From the NCBI RefSeq assembly GCF_002355515.1, contig NZ_AP014809.1:4426501-4490500 (forward strand): a stretch of DNA of 64,000 nucleotides, read 5' to 3'. Origin of the DNA: Methylorubrum populi (GTDB lineage Bacteria; Pseudomonadota; Alphaproteobacteria; Rhizobiales; Beijerinckiaceae). This document shows, one piece after another, positions 42,871 through 52,555 of this stretch (the first letter of the stretch is position 1; each line of letters opens with the position of its first letter). Both the position numbers and the translations under genes were made by a program. The notes below the pieces were generated by a model. The model ran no database searches. It was given only the letters and a program-made list of their open reading frames with translations, and was not told the DNA's origin.

Positions 42871-43047
42871 TCACAACCGCGGGGAGCGACCGCGCACCGC
42901 GCCCATCACCGCCGAGATCAGGAACAGCGCGATGGCGACGAAGAACACGATCTTGGCCGCCTCCATGGCGGTGCCGGCGATGCCGCCGAAGCCGAGCAGA
43001 GCGGCGATCAGAGCGACGACGAGAAAGGTAACAGCCCAACCGATCAT
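42871..43047 (-). CDS. DUF1328-family small membrane protein
   Basis: 58 residues from ATG 43047, preceded by AGGAGGATACC. Two membrane helices ([19 protein letters not shown] and [20 protein letters not shown]) with the family's FGG.AGTA motif between them. Function unknown; the family is often stress-induced. A good match to the EcfG stress promoter pattern lies upstream (43157-43181), which fits. Confidence 0.88.
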   Translation of the reverse strand: MIGWAVTFLVVALIAALLGFGGIAGTAMEAAKIVFFVAIALFLISAVMGAVRGRSPRL

Positions 43048-43380
43048 GGTATCCTCCTGACGTCCGTCTTGGACGGTGCTTGGACGGTGTCTTGAAAGTC
43101 TGTCCTGGCCTGGAAAATTGCCAAGCTGCCGGAATCGTTCCGTCGATGGCGCTGAAAACGGTTGCCGGCGCGAAGCGTTCCGGAGCAGGCGGCCGGCAAG
43201 CGAGGCTCTTGGGAGCGGTGGCCAGGGAACAGGTCCCGGAGGCCGGGGCACGGCGGAGGAACAGGCCCGTCCCTTTTCCGGCAGAGCGGAGCGACGGGGC
43301 GCGCCACGACGCAAGCAGGCCTCCGGGGGGACGTCCCCCGAGCGCTCCGGAAGCGTGCGAAAATCTCGTCCGGACGTCCG
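43048..43380. other. Intergenic region upstream of the DUF1328 gene
   Basis: 333 bp without a gene. It contains the candidate stress promoter at 43157-43181 and a 14-bp palindrome GGGGGACGTCCCCC (43326-43339) just past the end of the GGDEF-EAL gene, which could help end its transcript. Confidence 0.5.
43157..43181 (-). promoter_or_regulatory. EcfG-type general stress promoter
   Basis: On the minus strand GGAAC (43181-43177), exactly 16 nt, then CGTT (43160-43157). This is a full match to the GGAAC-N16-CGTT pattern recognised by the alphaproteobacterial general stress sigma factor EcfG. It is 110 nt upstream of the DUF1328 start codon. A chance match somewhere in a window this size is possible, but its position makes it credible. 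Confidence 0.5.
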
Positions 43381-45486
43381 TCAGGCCGCCAGCGTTCGTG
43401 CCGGCCGCCCCTCGGACGCGGAACCGGCCTCGAGCAGGACGGCGATTTCGTGGACCGGCCGGGGCGGGCTGAACAGGTAGCCCTGCACCTCCTGCGCGCC
43501 CTCCGCCCGGATGGTGGCGAGCTGCGGCTCGGTCTCGACGCCCTCGACGAGCGTGGTGATGCCGAGGCTCGCCCCCAGACTGACGATGGCGCGGATGATC
43601 GCTCCGGCCTCCGACTGGGCCGCGCAGTCGCGCACGAAGGAACGGTCGATCTTGATCTTGTCGAAGGGGAAGCGGCGCAGGTAGCTGATCGAGGAATAGC
43701 CCGTGCCGAAATCGTCCATGGAGATGCGCACCCCGAGTTTGCGCAGGGTGTGCAGCGTCTCGAGATTCATTTCGGTGTCGTCGAGGAGCACGCTCTCGGT
43801 GATCTCCAGCTCAAGGCGGCTCGCCTTGAGGCCGCTCATCGCGAGGGCGCTGAGCACGCTCTGAACGAAGCCGCGGTGGCGCAGCTGCAGCGGCGAGACG
43901 TTGACCGCCACGCTGATCCCGTCGTGCCAGGCGGCGGCATCCCGGCAGGCTTGGCGCAGCACCCACTCGCCGATCGATACGATCAGGCCGGTCTCCTCGG
44001 CCAGGGGAATGAACACCGCCGGGCTCACGAGGCCGCGCTCGGGATGGCGCCAGCGGACCAGCGCCTCCACGCCGGTGATGCGGTTGTCGGACAGGTCCAC
44101 GAGCGGCTGATAGTGCAGTTCGAAGCGGTTCTGCGCGAGCGCCTCGCGCAGCTCGCGTTCGAGGCCGAGCCGCTCGCGCAGGGTCTCGTCCATCTGCGGC
44201 TCGAACAGGCGGGCGGTGCCGCGCCCCCCGGCCTTGGCCTCGTAGAGGGCCATGTCGGCCTCCTTGAGGAGGCGCTCGATGTCCTGCGGCACGCCGCCCT
44301 CGGCCTCGGCCAGGGCGATGCCGGCGCTCATCCCGATCTCGACGGTGACCCCGTCGAGGAGGTAGGGCGCCGCGACCACGGCGATCAGGCGCTCGGCCAG
44401 CCCCGTCGCCCCGGCCGCATCCTCGACGCGGGAGATCACCGCGAATTCGTCGCCCCCGAGCCGGGCGACCACGTCGTGGCCGCGCACGTGCCCCCGCAAC
44501 CGCTCGGCCACCGCCCGCAGCAGGCAATCGCCCACCGCGTGGCCGAAGCTGTCGTTGACCGGCTTGAACCGGTCGAGATCGAGACAGAGCACGGCGACCC
44601 GCGCCCCCGCGCCGGTGCTCGGCATCTCGATCAGTTCGGCGCCGATCTCGCGCAGGCGGGTGCGGTTGGGCAGGTCGGTGAGCCCGTCGTGGCGGGCCAT
44701 GTGGATGATGCGCGCCTCGTTGCGCCGCCGCTCGGTGATGTCCTCGAAGGTCGCCACCCAGCCGCCGCCGTCCATCGGCCGGTGGGTCACGGCGATGACC
44801 CGTCCATCGGCGAGTTCGCGCAGGACCGATTTCAGCCCGTCCTCGGTGAGCGAGGTGCGGGTCCCCTCGCTGATCGCATCGACGGTGGCGCCGCGCTTGT
44901 AGCGCCCGAGCGCCACCAGCGTCTCGATGATGGCGCGCTGGCTCATGCCGACATGGACCGCGTCCTCCGACAGGCCGAAGATCTCCAGGTAGCGCCGGTT
45001 CCACACCAGGAGCCGCTGCTCCGCATCGAACATGCACAGCCCGTGGGTCATGTTCTCCAGGGCGGCGTCGAAGCGCCGGTTCTGCTCGCTGAGCTGGGCA
45101 TGCGCCTCGACGAGGGCGCGCCGGGTCCGATGCTGCTCGGTGACGTCGCTGCCGACGCCCTGGTACCCTAGGAAGTCGCCCTCGGGCGTGAACAGCGGCC
45201 GGCCGCTGATCTCGAACCAGCGCGGCATACCGTCGGGATGGCGATAGACGTAGGTCAGGTCGCGGAAGGGGCGGCGCGCGGCGATCGCCGCGCGATATTG
45301 CGGGAGGCTCGCCTCCTCCCCCGGGCAGGCCAGGGTCTCGCGCGCGCGTCCGATCAGGCTCTCCGGCGGGCAGCCCAGAAGGCGCTCCGCACCTGGGGAG
45401 AGATAGCGGAAGCAGTCCTCGGCATCGGTGGTCCAGAACCAGTCGAAGGCGATCCGCGCCAGTTCTTCAAGGTCGTTCAGGGGCAT
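43381..45486 (-). CDS. PAS-PAS-GGDEF-EAL cyclic-di-GMP signalling protein
   Basis: 701 residues. PAS domain 1 is at about 8-120, PAS 2 at about 135-255, GGDEF at about 262-425 and EAL at about 435-690. The GGDEF motif is intact (ARLGGDEFAV, 344-348) and is preceded by an I-site RGHD (335-338) at the usual 5-residue distance. The EAL signature (GVEALVRW, 474-476) and downstream EITES, MDDFGTGYSS and KIDRSF are also intact. It could therefore both make and degrade c-di-GMP, with PAS input. No membrane segments, so it is cytoplasmic. It may affect exopolysaccharide or motility, as such proteins often do; no direct link is visible. Confidence 0.93.
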   Translation of the reverse strand: MPLNDLEELARIAFDWFWTTDAEDCFRYLSPGAERLLGCPPESLIGRARETLACPGEEASLPQYRAAIAARRPFRDLTYVYRHPDGMPRWFEISGRPLFTPEGDFLGYQGVGSDVTEQHRTRRALVEAHAQLSEQNRRFDAALENMTHGLCMFDAEQRLLVWNRRYLEIFGLSEDAVHVGMSQRAIIETLVALGRYKRGATVDAISEGTRTSLTEDGLKSVLRELADGRVIAVTHRPMDGGGWVATFEDITERRRNEARIIHMARHDGLTDLPNRTRLREIGAELIEMPSTGAGARVAVLCLDLDRFKPVNDSFGHAVGDCLLRAVAERLRGHVRGHDVVARLGGDEFAVISRVEDAAGATGLAERLIAVVAAPYLLDGVTVEIGMSAGIALAEAEGGVPQDIERLLKEADMALYEAKAGGRGTARLFEPQMDETLRERLGLERELREALAQNRFELHYQPLVDLSDNRITGVEALVRWRHPERGLVSPAVFIPLAEETGLIVSIGEWVLRQACRDAAAWHDGISVAVNVSPLQLRHRGFVQSVLSALAMSGLKASRLELEITESVLLDDTEMNLETLHTLRKLGVRISMDDFGTGYSSISYLRRFPFDKIKIDRSFVRDCAAQSEAGAIIRAIVSLGASLGITTLVEGVETEPQLATIRAEGAQEVQGYLFSPPRPVHEIAVLLEAGSASEGRPARTLAA

Positions 45487-45820
45487 GGCACTACCGTGGG
45501 CGAACCGGATCTTTCGAGGCGAAATGTAAATATTTCCTCATGCTCACGTCTTCGACATTCTGCTCAAAATCCTATCTGAGCTGCGCCAATCCAAGTGCAG
45601 GGGAGGCCGATGACTGCCGCCTGAATTGTGCAGGCACCCGAACGTGCTACTAGGTTGTGTTAATAAATCTCAAGTTCATGGCGATCATGACGCCAGGACG
45701 GCCCTGGACCAGGCCTTGGGCCAGGTCCTGGGCCAGATCTTGGGCGCGAAGTCGCCGGAGCCTTCGCCGCGCCGAGCCGTTATCCGCGGCACGGGAGCCG
45801 CGCAGCGGGAAGGATTGCGG
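45487..45820. other. Divergent promoter region with 12-bp tandem repeat
   Basis: 334 bp between the GGDEF-EAL gene and the hydrolase. AT-richer near 45515-45580 and 45640-45680. Three consecutive 12-mers at 45709-45744 (CCAGGCCTTGGG, CCAGGTCCTGGG, CCAGATCTTGGG) form a tandem repeat of near-palindromic units; purpose unknown. Confidence 0.5.
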
Positions 45821-46738
45821 ATGGCGGAAGGCGACGACCTGTTTCCCGGCTTCGAGCCGCTCTGGATCGAGGGGCCGGCCGGCCGATGGTTCGGACGGGC
45901 CGCGGGTCCGCGGGACGCACCGCCGCTCCTCCTGCTGCACGGCTTTCCGCAGTGCCACGCCATGTGGCACCGGCTGGCGCCGGCGCTGGCCGAAACGCAC
46001 CGCGTCATTGCCCTCGACCTCAAGGGCTACGGCTGGTCGGCCGCCCCCGACGCGCGAGGCGGGGAGCACGCCTACGCCAAGCGGCGGCTCGGGGCGGAGA
46101 TCGTCGCGGTGATGGAGCGCCTCGGCCATGTGCGCTTCGCGCTGGCCGGCCACGATCGCGGCGCCCGCGTCGGCTACCGGCTCGCCCTCGACGAGCCGGG
46201 CCGGATCGAGCGGCTCGCGATCCTCGACATCGTGCCGACGGACGTCCAGTGGACCCGCATCGAGGCGAAGCCGGGCGCCAATCCGCACTGGCCGTTCCTG
46301 GCCCGCCCCGCCCCGGAACCGGAGGAGGCGATCCGCCGCGACCCGGACGGCTATTTCGAGGGGCTGCTGCGCGGCTGGAGCGCGGGCCGCGACCTCGCCG
46401 CCTTCGACGCCCGCGCGCTCACGCTGTACCGACAGGCCTGGAACGTGCCCGAGCGCATCCACGCGATGTGCGAGGATTACCGGGCGGGCGGCGCCGACGG
46501 GCCGGACCGCGCCGCCGACCGCGACGACCTCGCCGCGGGCCGGACCCTGGCGATGCCGGTGCTCGTCCTCGCGAGCGAGGCCTATCTCGATCACGACAAG
46601 CCGGAAACGGCCCTGGCGGCGTGGCGGCGGACCTTCGCGCCGCAGGCGCAGGGCGCGCGGATCGCCTCCGGCCACTTCATGGCCGAGGAGGCGCCGGAGC
46701 CGACGCTGCGGGCGCTGCAGGCCTTTCTGGCGGCGTAG
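45821..46738 (+). CDS. Alpha/beta hydrolase, haloacid/fluoroacetate-dehalogenase-like
   Basis: 305 residues from ATG 45821, preceded by GGGAAGGATTG. HGFPQCHAMWHRLAPALA forms the oxyanion/halide-binding loop, LAGHDRGARVGYRLALD holds the aspartate nucleophile in the GHDRGAR form characteristic of fluoroacetate dehalogenases, and SGHFMAEEAPE gives the catalytic histidine. Family members release halide from haloacetates or hydrolyse epoxides. The exact substrate is unproven. An upstream in-frame extension covers repeats and is not thought to be translated. Confidence 0.82.
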   Translation: MAEGDDLFPGFEPLWIEGPAGRWFGRAAGPRDAPPLLLLHGFPQCHAMWHRLAPALAETHRVIALDLKGYGWSAAPDARGGEHAYAKRRLGAEIVAVMERLGHVRFALAGHDRGARVGYRLALDEPGRIERLAILDIVPTDVQWTRIEAKPGANPHWPFLARPAPEPEEAIRRDPDGYFEGLLRGWSAGRDLAAFDARALTLYRQAWNVPERIHAMCEDYRAGGADGPDRAADRDDLAAGRTLAMPVLVLASEAYLDHDKPETALAAWRRTFAPQAQGARIASGHFMAEEAPEPTLRALQAFLAA

Positions 46739-46774
46739 TCTGATTTCGGATCGATCGCCTCGGTGCCGGCTCGC

Positions 46775-46882
46775 GTCATCCCGGGGCCGCGCAGCGGAAC
46801 CCGGGATCCACCCGCGATGCGGGAAACATGGCTCCGTCGAGGCCCGTCGTGGATTCCGGGGTCGCCTTGGCCCCGGAATGAC
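46775..46882. repeat. Palindromic intergenic element (second family)
   Basis: Outer arms GTCATCCCGGGGC (46775-46787) and GCCCCGGAATGAC (46870-46882) pair with one mismatch. Inside, GGAACCCGGGATCCAC and GTGGATTCCGGGGTC pair as well. The CCGGAATGAC/GGATTCCGGG sequence is a common alphaproteobacterial repeat type, from general knowledge. It lies between the convergent hydrolase and SDR genes. Confidence 0.8.
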
Positions 46883-46930
46883 GGTGGTGGGGGCTGAACC
46901 GAACCCACCAAGCGGGAAAGGCCTATCCCC

Positions 46931-47632
46931 TCAGAAGCTCTCCACCCACGGCCGCAGGGCGATCTCGTCGGTCCAGGCGCTGCGATCCTGGCGCAGGAGG
47001 GCGAGGTAGCTCTTGGCGATCGCATCCGGGTCGAGGGTCGCGTCGGGGCGCTCCCCGGGATCGGGCCGGGCGGCAGAGCGGATCGCGCCGTCGATCACGA
47101 TGTGCGCGACGTGGATGCCCTGGGGCTGCAACTCGCGGGCGAGGCTCTGGGCGAGGCCCCGCAGGGCGAACTTGCCCATGGCGAAGGGGGTGGAGCCGGC
47201 AAACCCCTTCACGCTCGCCGAGGCGCCGGTGAACAGGATCGCGCCGTGGCGATGCGGCAGCATCCGCCGGGCGGCGGCCTGGGCCACGAGGAAGCCGCCA
47301 TAGGCCGAGACCGCGAGCGCGCGCGCCACCGCCTCCGGATCGAGATCGACGGTGGCCCCGCGCAGCCGGCCGCTGGCATTGTAGACCACCACGTCCGGCG
47401 CGCCGCCGAGCGCCGGCTCGAGCCGGGGGAACAGGGCCTCAACCGCGCCCGGATCGGTGGCGTCGCAGGCATGGAGCACGGCCCCCGTCTCCGCGGCGAG
47501 GCCGGCGAGTTTCTCGGTGTTGCGCGCGGCGAGCCCGACCTTCAGCCCCTCCGCCGCGAACAGACGCGCCAGCGCGGCGCTCAAGCCTGGGCCGGCGCCG
47601 ACGATCAGGGCGCGCTGATAGGTCGGGACCAT
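46931..47632 (-). CDS. Short-chain dehydrogenase/reductase-like protein, active-site Tyr replaced
   Basis: 233 residues from ATG 47632. The cofactor loop is VGAGPGLSAALARLF, followed by ACDATDP and VVYNASG (NAG-like). At the catalytic site the serine is present (LFTGASASVKG), but the usual YxxxK reads FAMGK (PFAMGKFALRGLAQSLARE), so the tyrosine is phenylalanine. This substitution occurs in a subfamily of SDR-like proteins; activity may be altered or absent. Lies downstream of tadA in the same direction with 107 bp between. Confidence 0.82.
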   Translation of the reverse strand: MVPTYQRALIVGAGPGLSAALARLFAAEGLKVGLAARNTEKLAGLAAETGAVLHACDATDPGAVEALFPRLEPALGGAPDVVVYNASGRLRGATVDLDPEAVARALAVSAYGGFLVAQAAARRMLPHRHGAILFTGASASVKGFAGSTPFAMGKFALRGLAQSLARELQPQGIHVAHIVIDGAIRSAARPDPGERPDATLDPDAIAKSYLALLRQDRSAWTDEIALRPWVESF

Positions 47633-47705
47633 GCGAGGGCTCCGGTGCGGTTTGGAAGGACGAGGGATCGAACGCGCCGCGGACCGCCGCGGTTCGGCGA
47701 CCGAG

Positions 47706-47738
47706 CCGGAGCGCGCCCCGCAATCGGGGGCGCTCCGG
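47706..47738 (-). terminator. Stem-loop after tadA
   Basis: CCGGAGCGCGCCCC pairs with GGGGGCGCTCCGG (one bulged base) around a short loop, directly beyond the tadA stop codon. There is no U-run, so termination is only a possibility. Confidence 0.4.
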
Positions 47739-47739
47739 T

Positions 47740-48183
47740 TCATCCCCGCCGCTGCGCGAAGAAATCCCTGAGGAGGTCCGCCGCCTCGCCCTCGCGAAAG
47801 CCCGAATAGACCTCCGGGGCGTGGTGGCAGGTCTGCTGATTGAACACTCGGGGCCCGTGCTCGACGCCGCCGCCCTTGGGATCGGCGGCGGCGTAGTAGA
47901 GCCGGCGGATGCGGGCGAAGGAAATCGCGCCCGCGCACATCGGGCAGGGCTCCAGGGTGACGTAGAGGTCGCAGCCGGTGAGCCGTTCGTCGCGCAGCGC
48001 GGCGCAGGCGGCGCGGATCGCCAGGATCTCGGCATGGGCCGTGGGATCGGACAGGGTGCGCGGCCGGTTGCCCGCGACCGCGAGCACGGTCCCGTCCCGC
48101 ACCACGGCCGCACCGACCGGCACCTCGCCGAGCGCCGCGGCCTCACGGGCAGCGGCGAAGGCGAGGTCGAGGAAATCGGGCAT
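47740..48183 (-). CDS. tadA: tRNA(adenine(34)) deaminase TadA
   Basis: 147 residues from ATG 48183. It carries the zinc deaminase motifs: PTAHAEILAIRAAC (His ligand and catalytic Glu) and TLEPCPMCAGAI (two Cys ligands). EVPVGAAVV near the start is typical of TadA. It converts A34 to inosine in tRNA-Arg(ACG); a tRNA-Arg(ACG) gene lies in this window at 61116-61192. The ATG shares a base with the purD stop (TAATG). Confidence 0.93.
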   Translation of the reverse strand: MPDFLDLAFAAAREAAALGEVPVGAAVVRDGTVLAVAGNRPRTLSDPTAHAEILAIRAACAALRDERLTGCDLYVTLEPCPMCAGAISFARIRRLYYAAADPKGGGVEHGPRVFNQQTCHHAPEVYSGFREGEAADLLRDFFAQRRG

Positions 48184-49490
48184 TACGCGTCGGAGGAAGC
48201 CGCCTCGCGGGCGACCTCCCGGCCGCCGATGTCGCTGCGGAAGAACCCGTCCGGCCAATCGATCCGCCGCACCGCCGCGTAGGCGCGGTCCTTCGCCTCC
48301 CGCACGCTGGCGCCGAGCGCCGTGACGGCGAGCACCCGGCCGCCATCGGCGAGCAGCCGGTCTCCGTCGCGGCGGGTGCCGGCCTGGAACACCAGGACCG
48401 TCCCGTCCTCCGCCTCGCCCCCCGCCGCCTCGGCGCCGCGGATCTCGGTGCCGCGGGTCACCGCGCCGGGATAGCCCCGCGCCGCCATCACCACGGTGAG
48501 CGCGGCGCGGGAGGCGTCGAAGCCGATCGAGACGCCGGAGAGATCCCCCTTGGCCGCCGCCAGCAGCGCCGGCACGAGGTCGCCGGACAGGCGCGGCATC
48601 AGCACCTGCGCCTCCGGGTCGCCGAAGCGGGTGTTGTACTCGATGAGCTTCGGGCCCTCATCCGTCAGCATCAGCCCGGCATAGAGGATGCCGGCGAACG
48701 GCGTGCCCCGGGCGGCCATGCCGGCCAGGGTCGGCGCGATGATCCGCGTCATCACCGTCTCGGCGATCTCCGGCGTGACGATGGAGGCGGGGGAATAGGC
48801 GCCCATGCCCCCGGTATTGGGGCCGCGGTCGCCGTCATAGACGCGCTTGTGGTCCTGGGCCGTGCCGATCGGGATGGCGCGGGTGCCGTCGCAGAGCGCG
48901 AAGAAGCTCGCCTCCTCGCCGAACAGGCATTCCTCGATGACGAGCGCGCCCCCTTCGCTGCCGTCGAGGATCGCCCGCACGGCCGCCTCGGCCTCGGGCA
49001 GCGACTCGGCGACCGTCACGCCCTTGCCGGCGGCGAGGCCATCGGCCTTGACCACGATCGGTGCTCCGCGCTCGCGCAGATAGGCGAGCGCGGGCTCCAG
49101 TTCGGTGAAGCGAGCGAAGGCGGCGGTCGGGATGTCGTGCTCGGCGCACAGATCCTTGGTGAAGCCCTTCGAACCTTCGAGCTGCGCCGCGGCCCGGGTC
49201 GGCCCGAAGGCGGGGATGCCGGCGGCCTGCAGGTCGTCGACGAGCCCGGCGACCAGCGGCGCCTCCGGCCCCACCACCACCAGCCCGACGTTTTCCGCCC
49301 GGCAGAAGGCGACGACCGCCGCGTGGTCGGAGACGGGGAGATCCGGCCGGTTCTCGCCGTGCCGGGCCGTGCCGGGATTGCCCGGCGCGACGAACAGCTT
49401 CGCGCAGAGCGGCGATTTGGCGATGGCCCAGGCCAGGGCGTGCTCGCGCCCGCCGGAGCCGATGAGCAGGATGGAGAAGGGCTCGGTCAT
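48183..49490 (-). CDS. purD: Phosphoribosylamine-glycine ligase
   Basis: 435 residues, the usual PurD length. N-domain [20 protein letters not shown] and [12 protein letters not shown]-grasp motifs [13 protein letters not shown] and [17 protein letters not shown], and the conserved [15 protein letters not shown] and [16 protein letters not shown] are all present. It catalyses the second step of purine synthesis (phosphoribosylamine + glycine + ATP to GAR). Overlaps tadA by one base. Confidence 0.96.
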   Translation of the reverse strand: MTEPFSILLIGSGGREHALAWAIAKSPLCAKLFVAPGNPGTARHGENRPDLPVSDHAAVVAFCRAENVGLVVVGPEAPLVAGLVDDLQAAGIPAFGPTRAAAQLEGSKGFTKDLCAEHDIPTAAFARFTELEPALAYLRERGAPIVVKADGLAAGKGVTVAESLPEAEAAVRAILDGSEGGALVIEECLFGEEASFFALCDGTRAIPIGTAQDHKRVYDGDRGPNTGGMGAYSPASIVTPEIAETVMTRIIAPTLAGMAARGTPFAGILYAGLMLTDEGPKLIEYNTRFGDPEAQVLMPRLSGDLVPALLAAAKGDLSGVSIGFDASRAALTVVMAARGYPGAVTRGTEIRGAEAAGGEAEDGTVLVFQAGTRRDGDRLLADGGRVLAVTALGASVREAKDRAYAAVRRIDWPDGFFRSDIGGREVAREAASSDA

Positions 49491-49596
49491 GACGAGACCC
49501 TATCCAAAAAATTTTGGGCCGGGGAAAGGGCGTTTCGCGTTTGCCCCGGCGACGCAACCAGTAACGCACCTCGTAACCCAAGGGAGAATCCGCCGC

Positions 49597-50355
49597 ATGG
49601 CGCCGCGAGATCGTGATCAGGTTCGTCGTCAGGACCCTCGCGAGCGACCGGGGCGGATGCGGCGGCGGCTCGGTCTCGAGGGCGCCAACACCCTGGTGCA
49701 GACCCTGGCGATCCTCGGGGCGGGGGCCTGGGGCGTCTACACCTTCGTCTACGAGGCGCGGATCAAGCCGGGGCTCGCCCCGCCCTCGGTCTCGGTGAAG
49801 ACCGACCTCGTCCGGGTCGGCGAGCGCGGCGACCGGGTGGCGATCCGCTCGACCGTGACCCGCACCAATGTCGGCCAGGCGGGCGTGCGCGTGCTCGGGC
49901 TCACCTACACCGTGGTCGGCCTGCGCACCCGCTTCTCTGAGCCGGGGGCGCAAGGGGAGGCGGAGGTGGCGGCGCGGGAGGCCGCCTTCCGGACCTCGCT
50001 CTCCGGCACGGCGAGCGTCGACTCCGCCCGCGACTACCTGCGCGAGACCGGCGCGCCGATCCTGCGCCAGGGCGTCTTGTTCTCCGGCGCGACCTCGCTC
50101 CCGAGCGAGCCCTCCGAGCTCAACCCGGGCGAATCCGTCTCCCGCGACGTCATCGTCTACGCCGACCGCAAGGCTTTCGACGCCATCCGCTTCGAGGTGC
50201 GGCTCGCCTACGCCAAGGAGGACGACCCGCCGGTGCGCCTGCGCTTCGAGGCGGGGGCGGATGGAGGGCTCGCGACCGTGCCGGCCGATCCCTGCCCCGC
50301 ACCGAAATGCCCGCTGCGGACGACGGATTTCGCCACCGAGTTCTCGCTGTGGTGA
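49597..50355 (+). CDS. Membrane-anchored hypothetical protein
   Basis: 252 residues from ATG 49597, with AGGGAGAATC upstream. A very basic N-terminus (about 1-27) is followed by one membrane helix (TLVQTLAILGAGAWGVYTFVY, about 32-52). The rest is a soluble beta-rich domain, probably outside the cytoplasm, with two Cys near the end (DPCPAPKCPLRTTDF) that could form a disulfide. No domain recognised. It is divergent from purD. Confidence 0.65.
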   Translation: MAPRDRDQVRRQDPRERPGRMRRRLGLEGANTLVQTLAILGAGAWGVYTFVYEARIKPGLAPPSVSVKTDLVRVGERGDRVAIRSTVTRTNVGQAGVRVLGLTYTVVGLRTRFSEPGAQGEAEVAAREAAFRTSLSGTASVDSARDYLRETGAPILRQGVLFSGATSLPSEPSELNPGESVSRDVIVYADRKAFDAIRFEVRLAYAKEDDPPVRLRFEAGADGGLATVPADPCPAPKCPLRTTDFATEFSLW

Positions 50356-50443
50356 GCGGCCGGTGCGGCCTCCCGTCCGCCTTGCGCCCGGGATCACCTT
50401 ATCCCGCGCGCCGGACGGAACGGTTGGCCGGGCTCGCCTGTTG

Positions 50444-50668
50444 ATGACCGCCATGCCGATCTGTCGCCACTCGATCGCCTCCCCCTCCCGCCCGCCCCGC
50501 GAGCGCCCGATCGTTCGGCTGTCGGATTACGTGATCCAGCGCCGCTCGGCGCCCCGGGCCGCCAACGACAACCGCCGCTCCCGTCTCGCGCCGGTCTGGC
50601 CCTGGGCCGTGGCGGCTGCGGCGGCTCCGGCCGTGACGGCGGCGCTGATCCTCACGCGTCTGATCTGA
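50444..50668 (+). CDS. Small hypothetical protein with C-terminal membrane helix
   Basis: 74 residues. N-terminal half basic and polar, including RAANDNRR, a sequence often seen near the ends of small alphaproteobacterial proteins; C-terminal helix VWPWAVAAAAAPAVTAALIL. Start could be ATG 50444 or 50453; ribosome-binding site weak. Possibly a tail-anchored membrane protein. Confidence 0.45.
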   Translation: MTAMPICRHSIASPSRPPRERPIVRLSDYVIQRRSAPRAANDNRRSRLAPVWPWAVAAAAAPAVTAALILTRLI

Positions 50669-50836
50669 CTCAGAAGGCCTCGTCCCGCGTCCGACGGCGC
50701 CTTCTGGTAAGCAAGGCCTGTCCCGGATAGGGAAGGGCAAGGGACGCGGCCGCCGCGCCACACCCGGACGCCCTTCCCCAACCGATCGGCCGCTCGGCCT
50801 TTACCTCCCCCGGCGGGTTCCCTAGCGTCCGGCCCC

Positions 50837-52405
50837 ATGCCGCTCGTGCCCCCGCCACGTCCCGCGATCGCCGCCGCCGTGCCGCCGCCGGGGGAGCCGG
50901 CGCCCGCGGCGCTGCTCCAGGCCAATGCCCCCGAATGGTCGGTGGGCGATCTCGCCGCCGCCCTCAAGCGCACCCTGGAGGACGCCTTCGGCCATGTGCG
51001 CCTGCGCGGCGAGATCTCAGGCTATCGCGGGCCGCACGGCTCGGGCCACGCCTATTTCTCGCTCAAGGACGGCACGGCGAAGATCGACGCGGTGGTGTGG
51101 AAGGGCGTGCTCGGGCGCCTGCGCCAGAAGCCCAAGGAAGGGCTGGAGGTCGTCGCCACCGGCAAGATCACGACGTTTGCCGGAAAATCCTCGTACCAGA
51201 TCGTCATCGACTCGATGGAGCCCGCCGGCATCGGCGCCTGGATGGCTCTGCTTGAGGAGCGCAAGCGCCAGCTCGCGGCCGAAGGCTTGTTCGAGGCGGA
51301 GCGGAAACGGCCGATCCCGTTCCTGCCGCGGGTGGTCGGCGTCGTCACCTCGCCCACCGGCGCGGTGATCCGCGACATCCTCCACCGGCTGGAGGACCGC
51401 TTTCCCCGCCCCGTACTGGTCTGGCCGGTGCGGGTCCAGGGGGAGGGGGCGGCCGAAGAAATCGCCGCGGCGATCCGGGGCTTCAACGGGCTTTCTCCCG
51501 ATGGCGCGATCCCGCGGCCGGACGTGCTGATCGTCGCCCGCGGCGGCGGCTCGATCGAGGATCTCTGGGCCTTCAACGAGGAGGCGGTGGTGCGCGCCGC
51601 CGCCGAATCCGAGATCCCGCTGATCTCGGCGGTCGGCCACGAGACCGACACCACGCTGATCGACTTCGCCTCCGACCGCCGCGCCCCCACACCCACGGGC
51701 GCGGCCGAGATGGCGGTGCCGGTGCGCGCCGAACTCTCGGCCCAGATCCACGATCTCGGCGCCCGGCAGGCGGGCACGATGCTGCGGCGGATCGAGCGCG
51801 AGCGAGCGGATTTCCGCGCCCTGGTGCGGGCGATCCCCGGCGCCGACGCGTTCCTCGCCGCCAAGCGCCAGCGCCTCGACCTCGCCGACGCGCGGCTGCG
51901 CCCCGCGCTCGCCGCCAATGCCCGCGATTCCCGCGAGCGCCTCAACCGCCTCGCCGACCGGCTGACCCGGCGCTCGCCCGCCATCGCGCTCGCCGAAGCG
52001 CGGGCGCGGCTCGCCGGGATCGACCACCGCCCGCGCACCGCCATCGCCCGCATCATCGAGCGCCGCCGCGACCGGCTCGGGGCGCAGGCCGGCCTGCTCG
52101 GCGCCTTGAGCTACAAGGCCGTGCTCGCCCGCGGCTACGCCCTGGTGCGCGACGCCGACGGCCTGCCGGTGCGCTCGGCCACGACCGCCGCGACCGCCGC
52201 GCGGCTCCAGCTCCAGTTCGCCGACGGCGCCGTCTTCGCGCGCCCCGAGGACGCACCGGGCGATCCGGCGACTGCCGTCCCGGTCGAGGCCCCGCCCGCG
52301 CCGCCGCGACCGAAGCGTGCCTCCCGCCGGACCGCGCCCGAACCGGCGCCGAAAGCCGCGGAAGGCCCCTCCGAGCCGGCGGCGCGGCAGGGCTCGCTGT
52401 TCTGA
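50837..52405 (+). CDS. xseA: Exodeoxyribonuclease VII large subunit
   Basis: 522 residues. The N-terminal OB-fold domain ([35 protein letters not shown]) is followed by the catalytic region with [48 protein letters not shown] and [29 protein letters not shown]. It degrades single-stranded DNA to oligonucleotides with XseB, which is not in the window. The last 70 residues are a Pro/Ala-rich tail. The N-terminal 30 residues are proline-rich and ATG 50837 could be followed by a later real start. Confidence 0.95.
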   Translation: MPLVPPPRPAIAAAVPPPGEPAPAALLQANAPEWSVGDLAAALKRTLEDAFGHVRLRGEISGYRGPHGSGHAYFSLKDGTAKIDAVVWKGVLGRLRQKPKEGLEVVATGKITTFAGKSSYQIVIDSMEPAGIGAWMALLEERKRQLAAEGLFEAERKRPIPFLPRVVGVVTSPTGAVIRDILHRLEDRFPRPVLVWPVRVQGEGAAEEIAAAIRGFNGLSPDGAIPRPDVLIVARGGGSIEDLWAFNEEAVVRAAAESEIPLISAVGHETDTTLIDFASDRRAPTPTGAAEMAVPVRAELSAQIHDLGARQAGTMLRRIERERADFRALVRAIPGADAFLAAKRQRLDLADARLRPALAANARDSRERLNRLADRLTRRSPAIALAEARARLAGIDHRPRTAIARIIERRRDRLGAQAGLLGALSYKAVLARGYALVRDADGLPVRSATTAATAARLQLQFADGAVFARPEDAPGDPATAVPVEAPPAPPRPKRASRRTAPEPAPKAAEGPSEPAARQGSLF

Positions 52406-52555
52406 CGCGCGGAAGCCGCGGATCCTGCCCGTCCCGCCTCCGGGTCATCCCCTCCTTGCGCGGAGGCGGCTTGACCGGCCCGGCCGGCTCTGCGACCGAG
52501 CGGCACGGCTCCTGCCTCACCGGCGGCGGGCCCCGGCATCCCGCAGGAGAGGCGC

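Noticed and set aside
43162..45171. Long open frame opposite the GGDEF-EAL gene
   Set aside because: Composition is that of an antisense shadow; the GGDEF-EAL protein is complete and certain.
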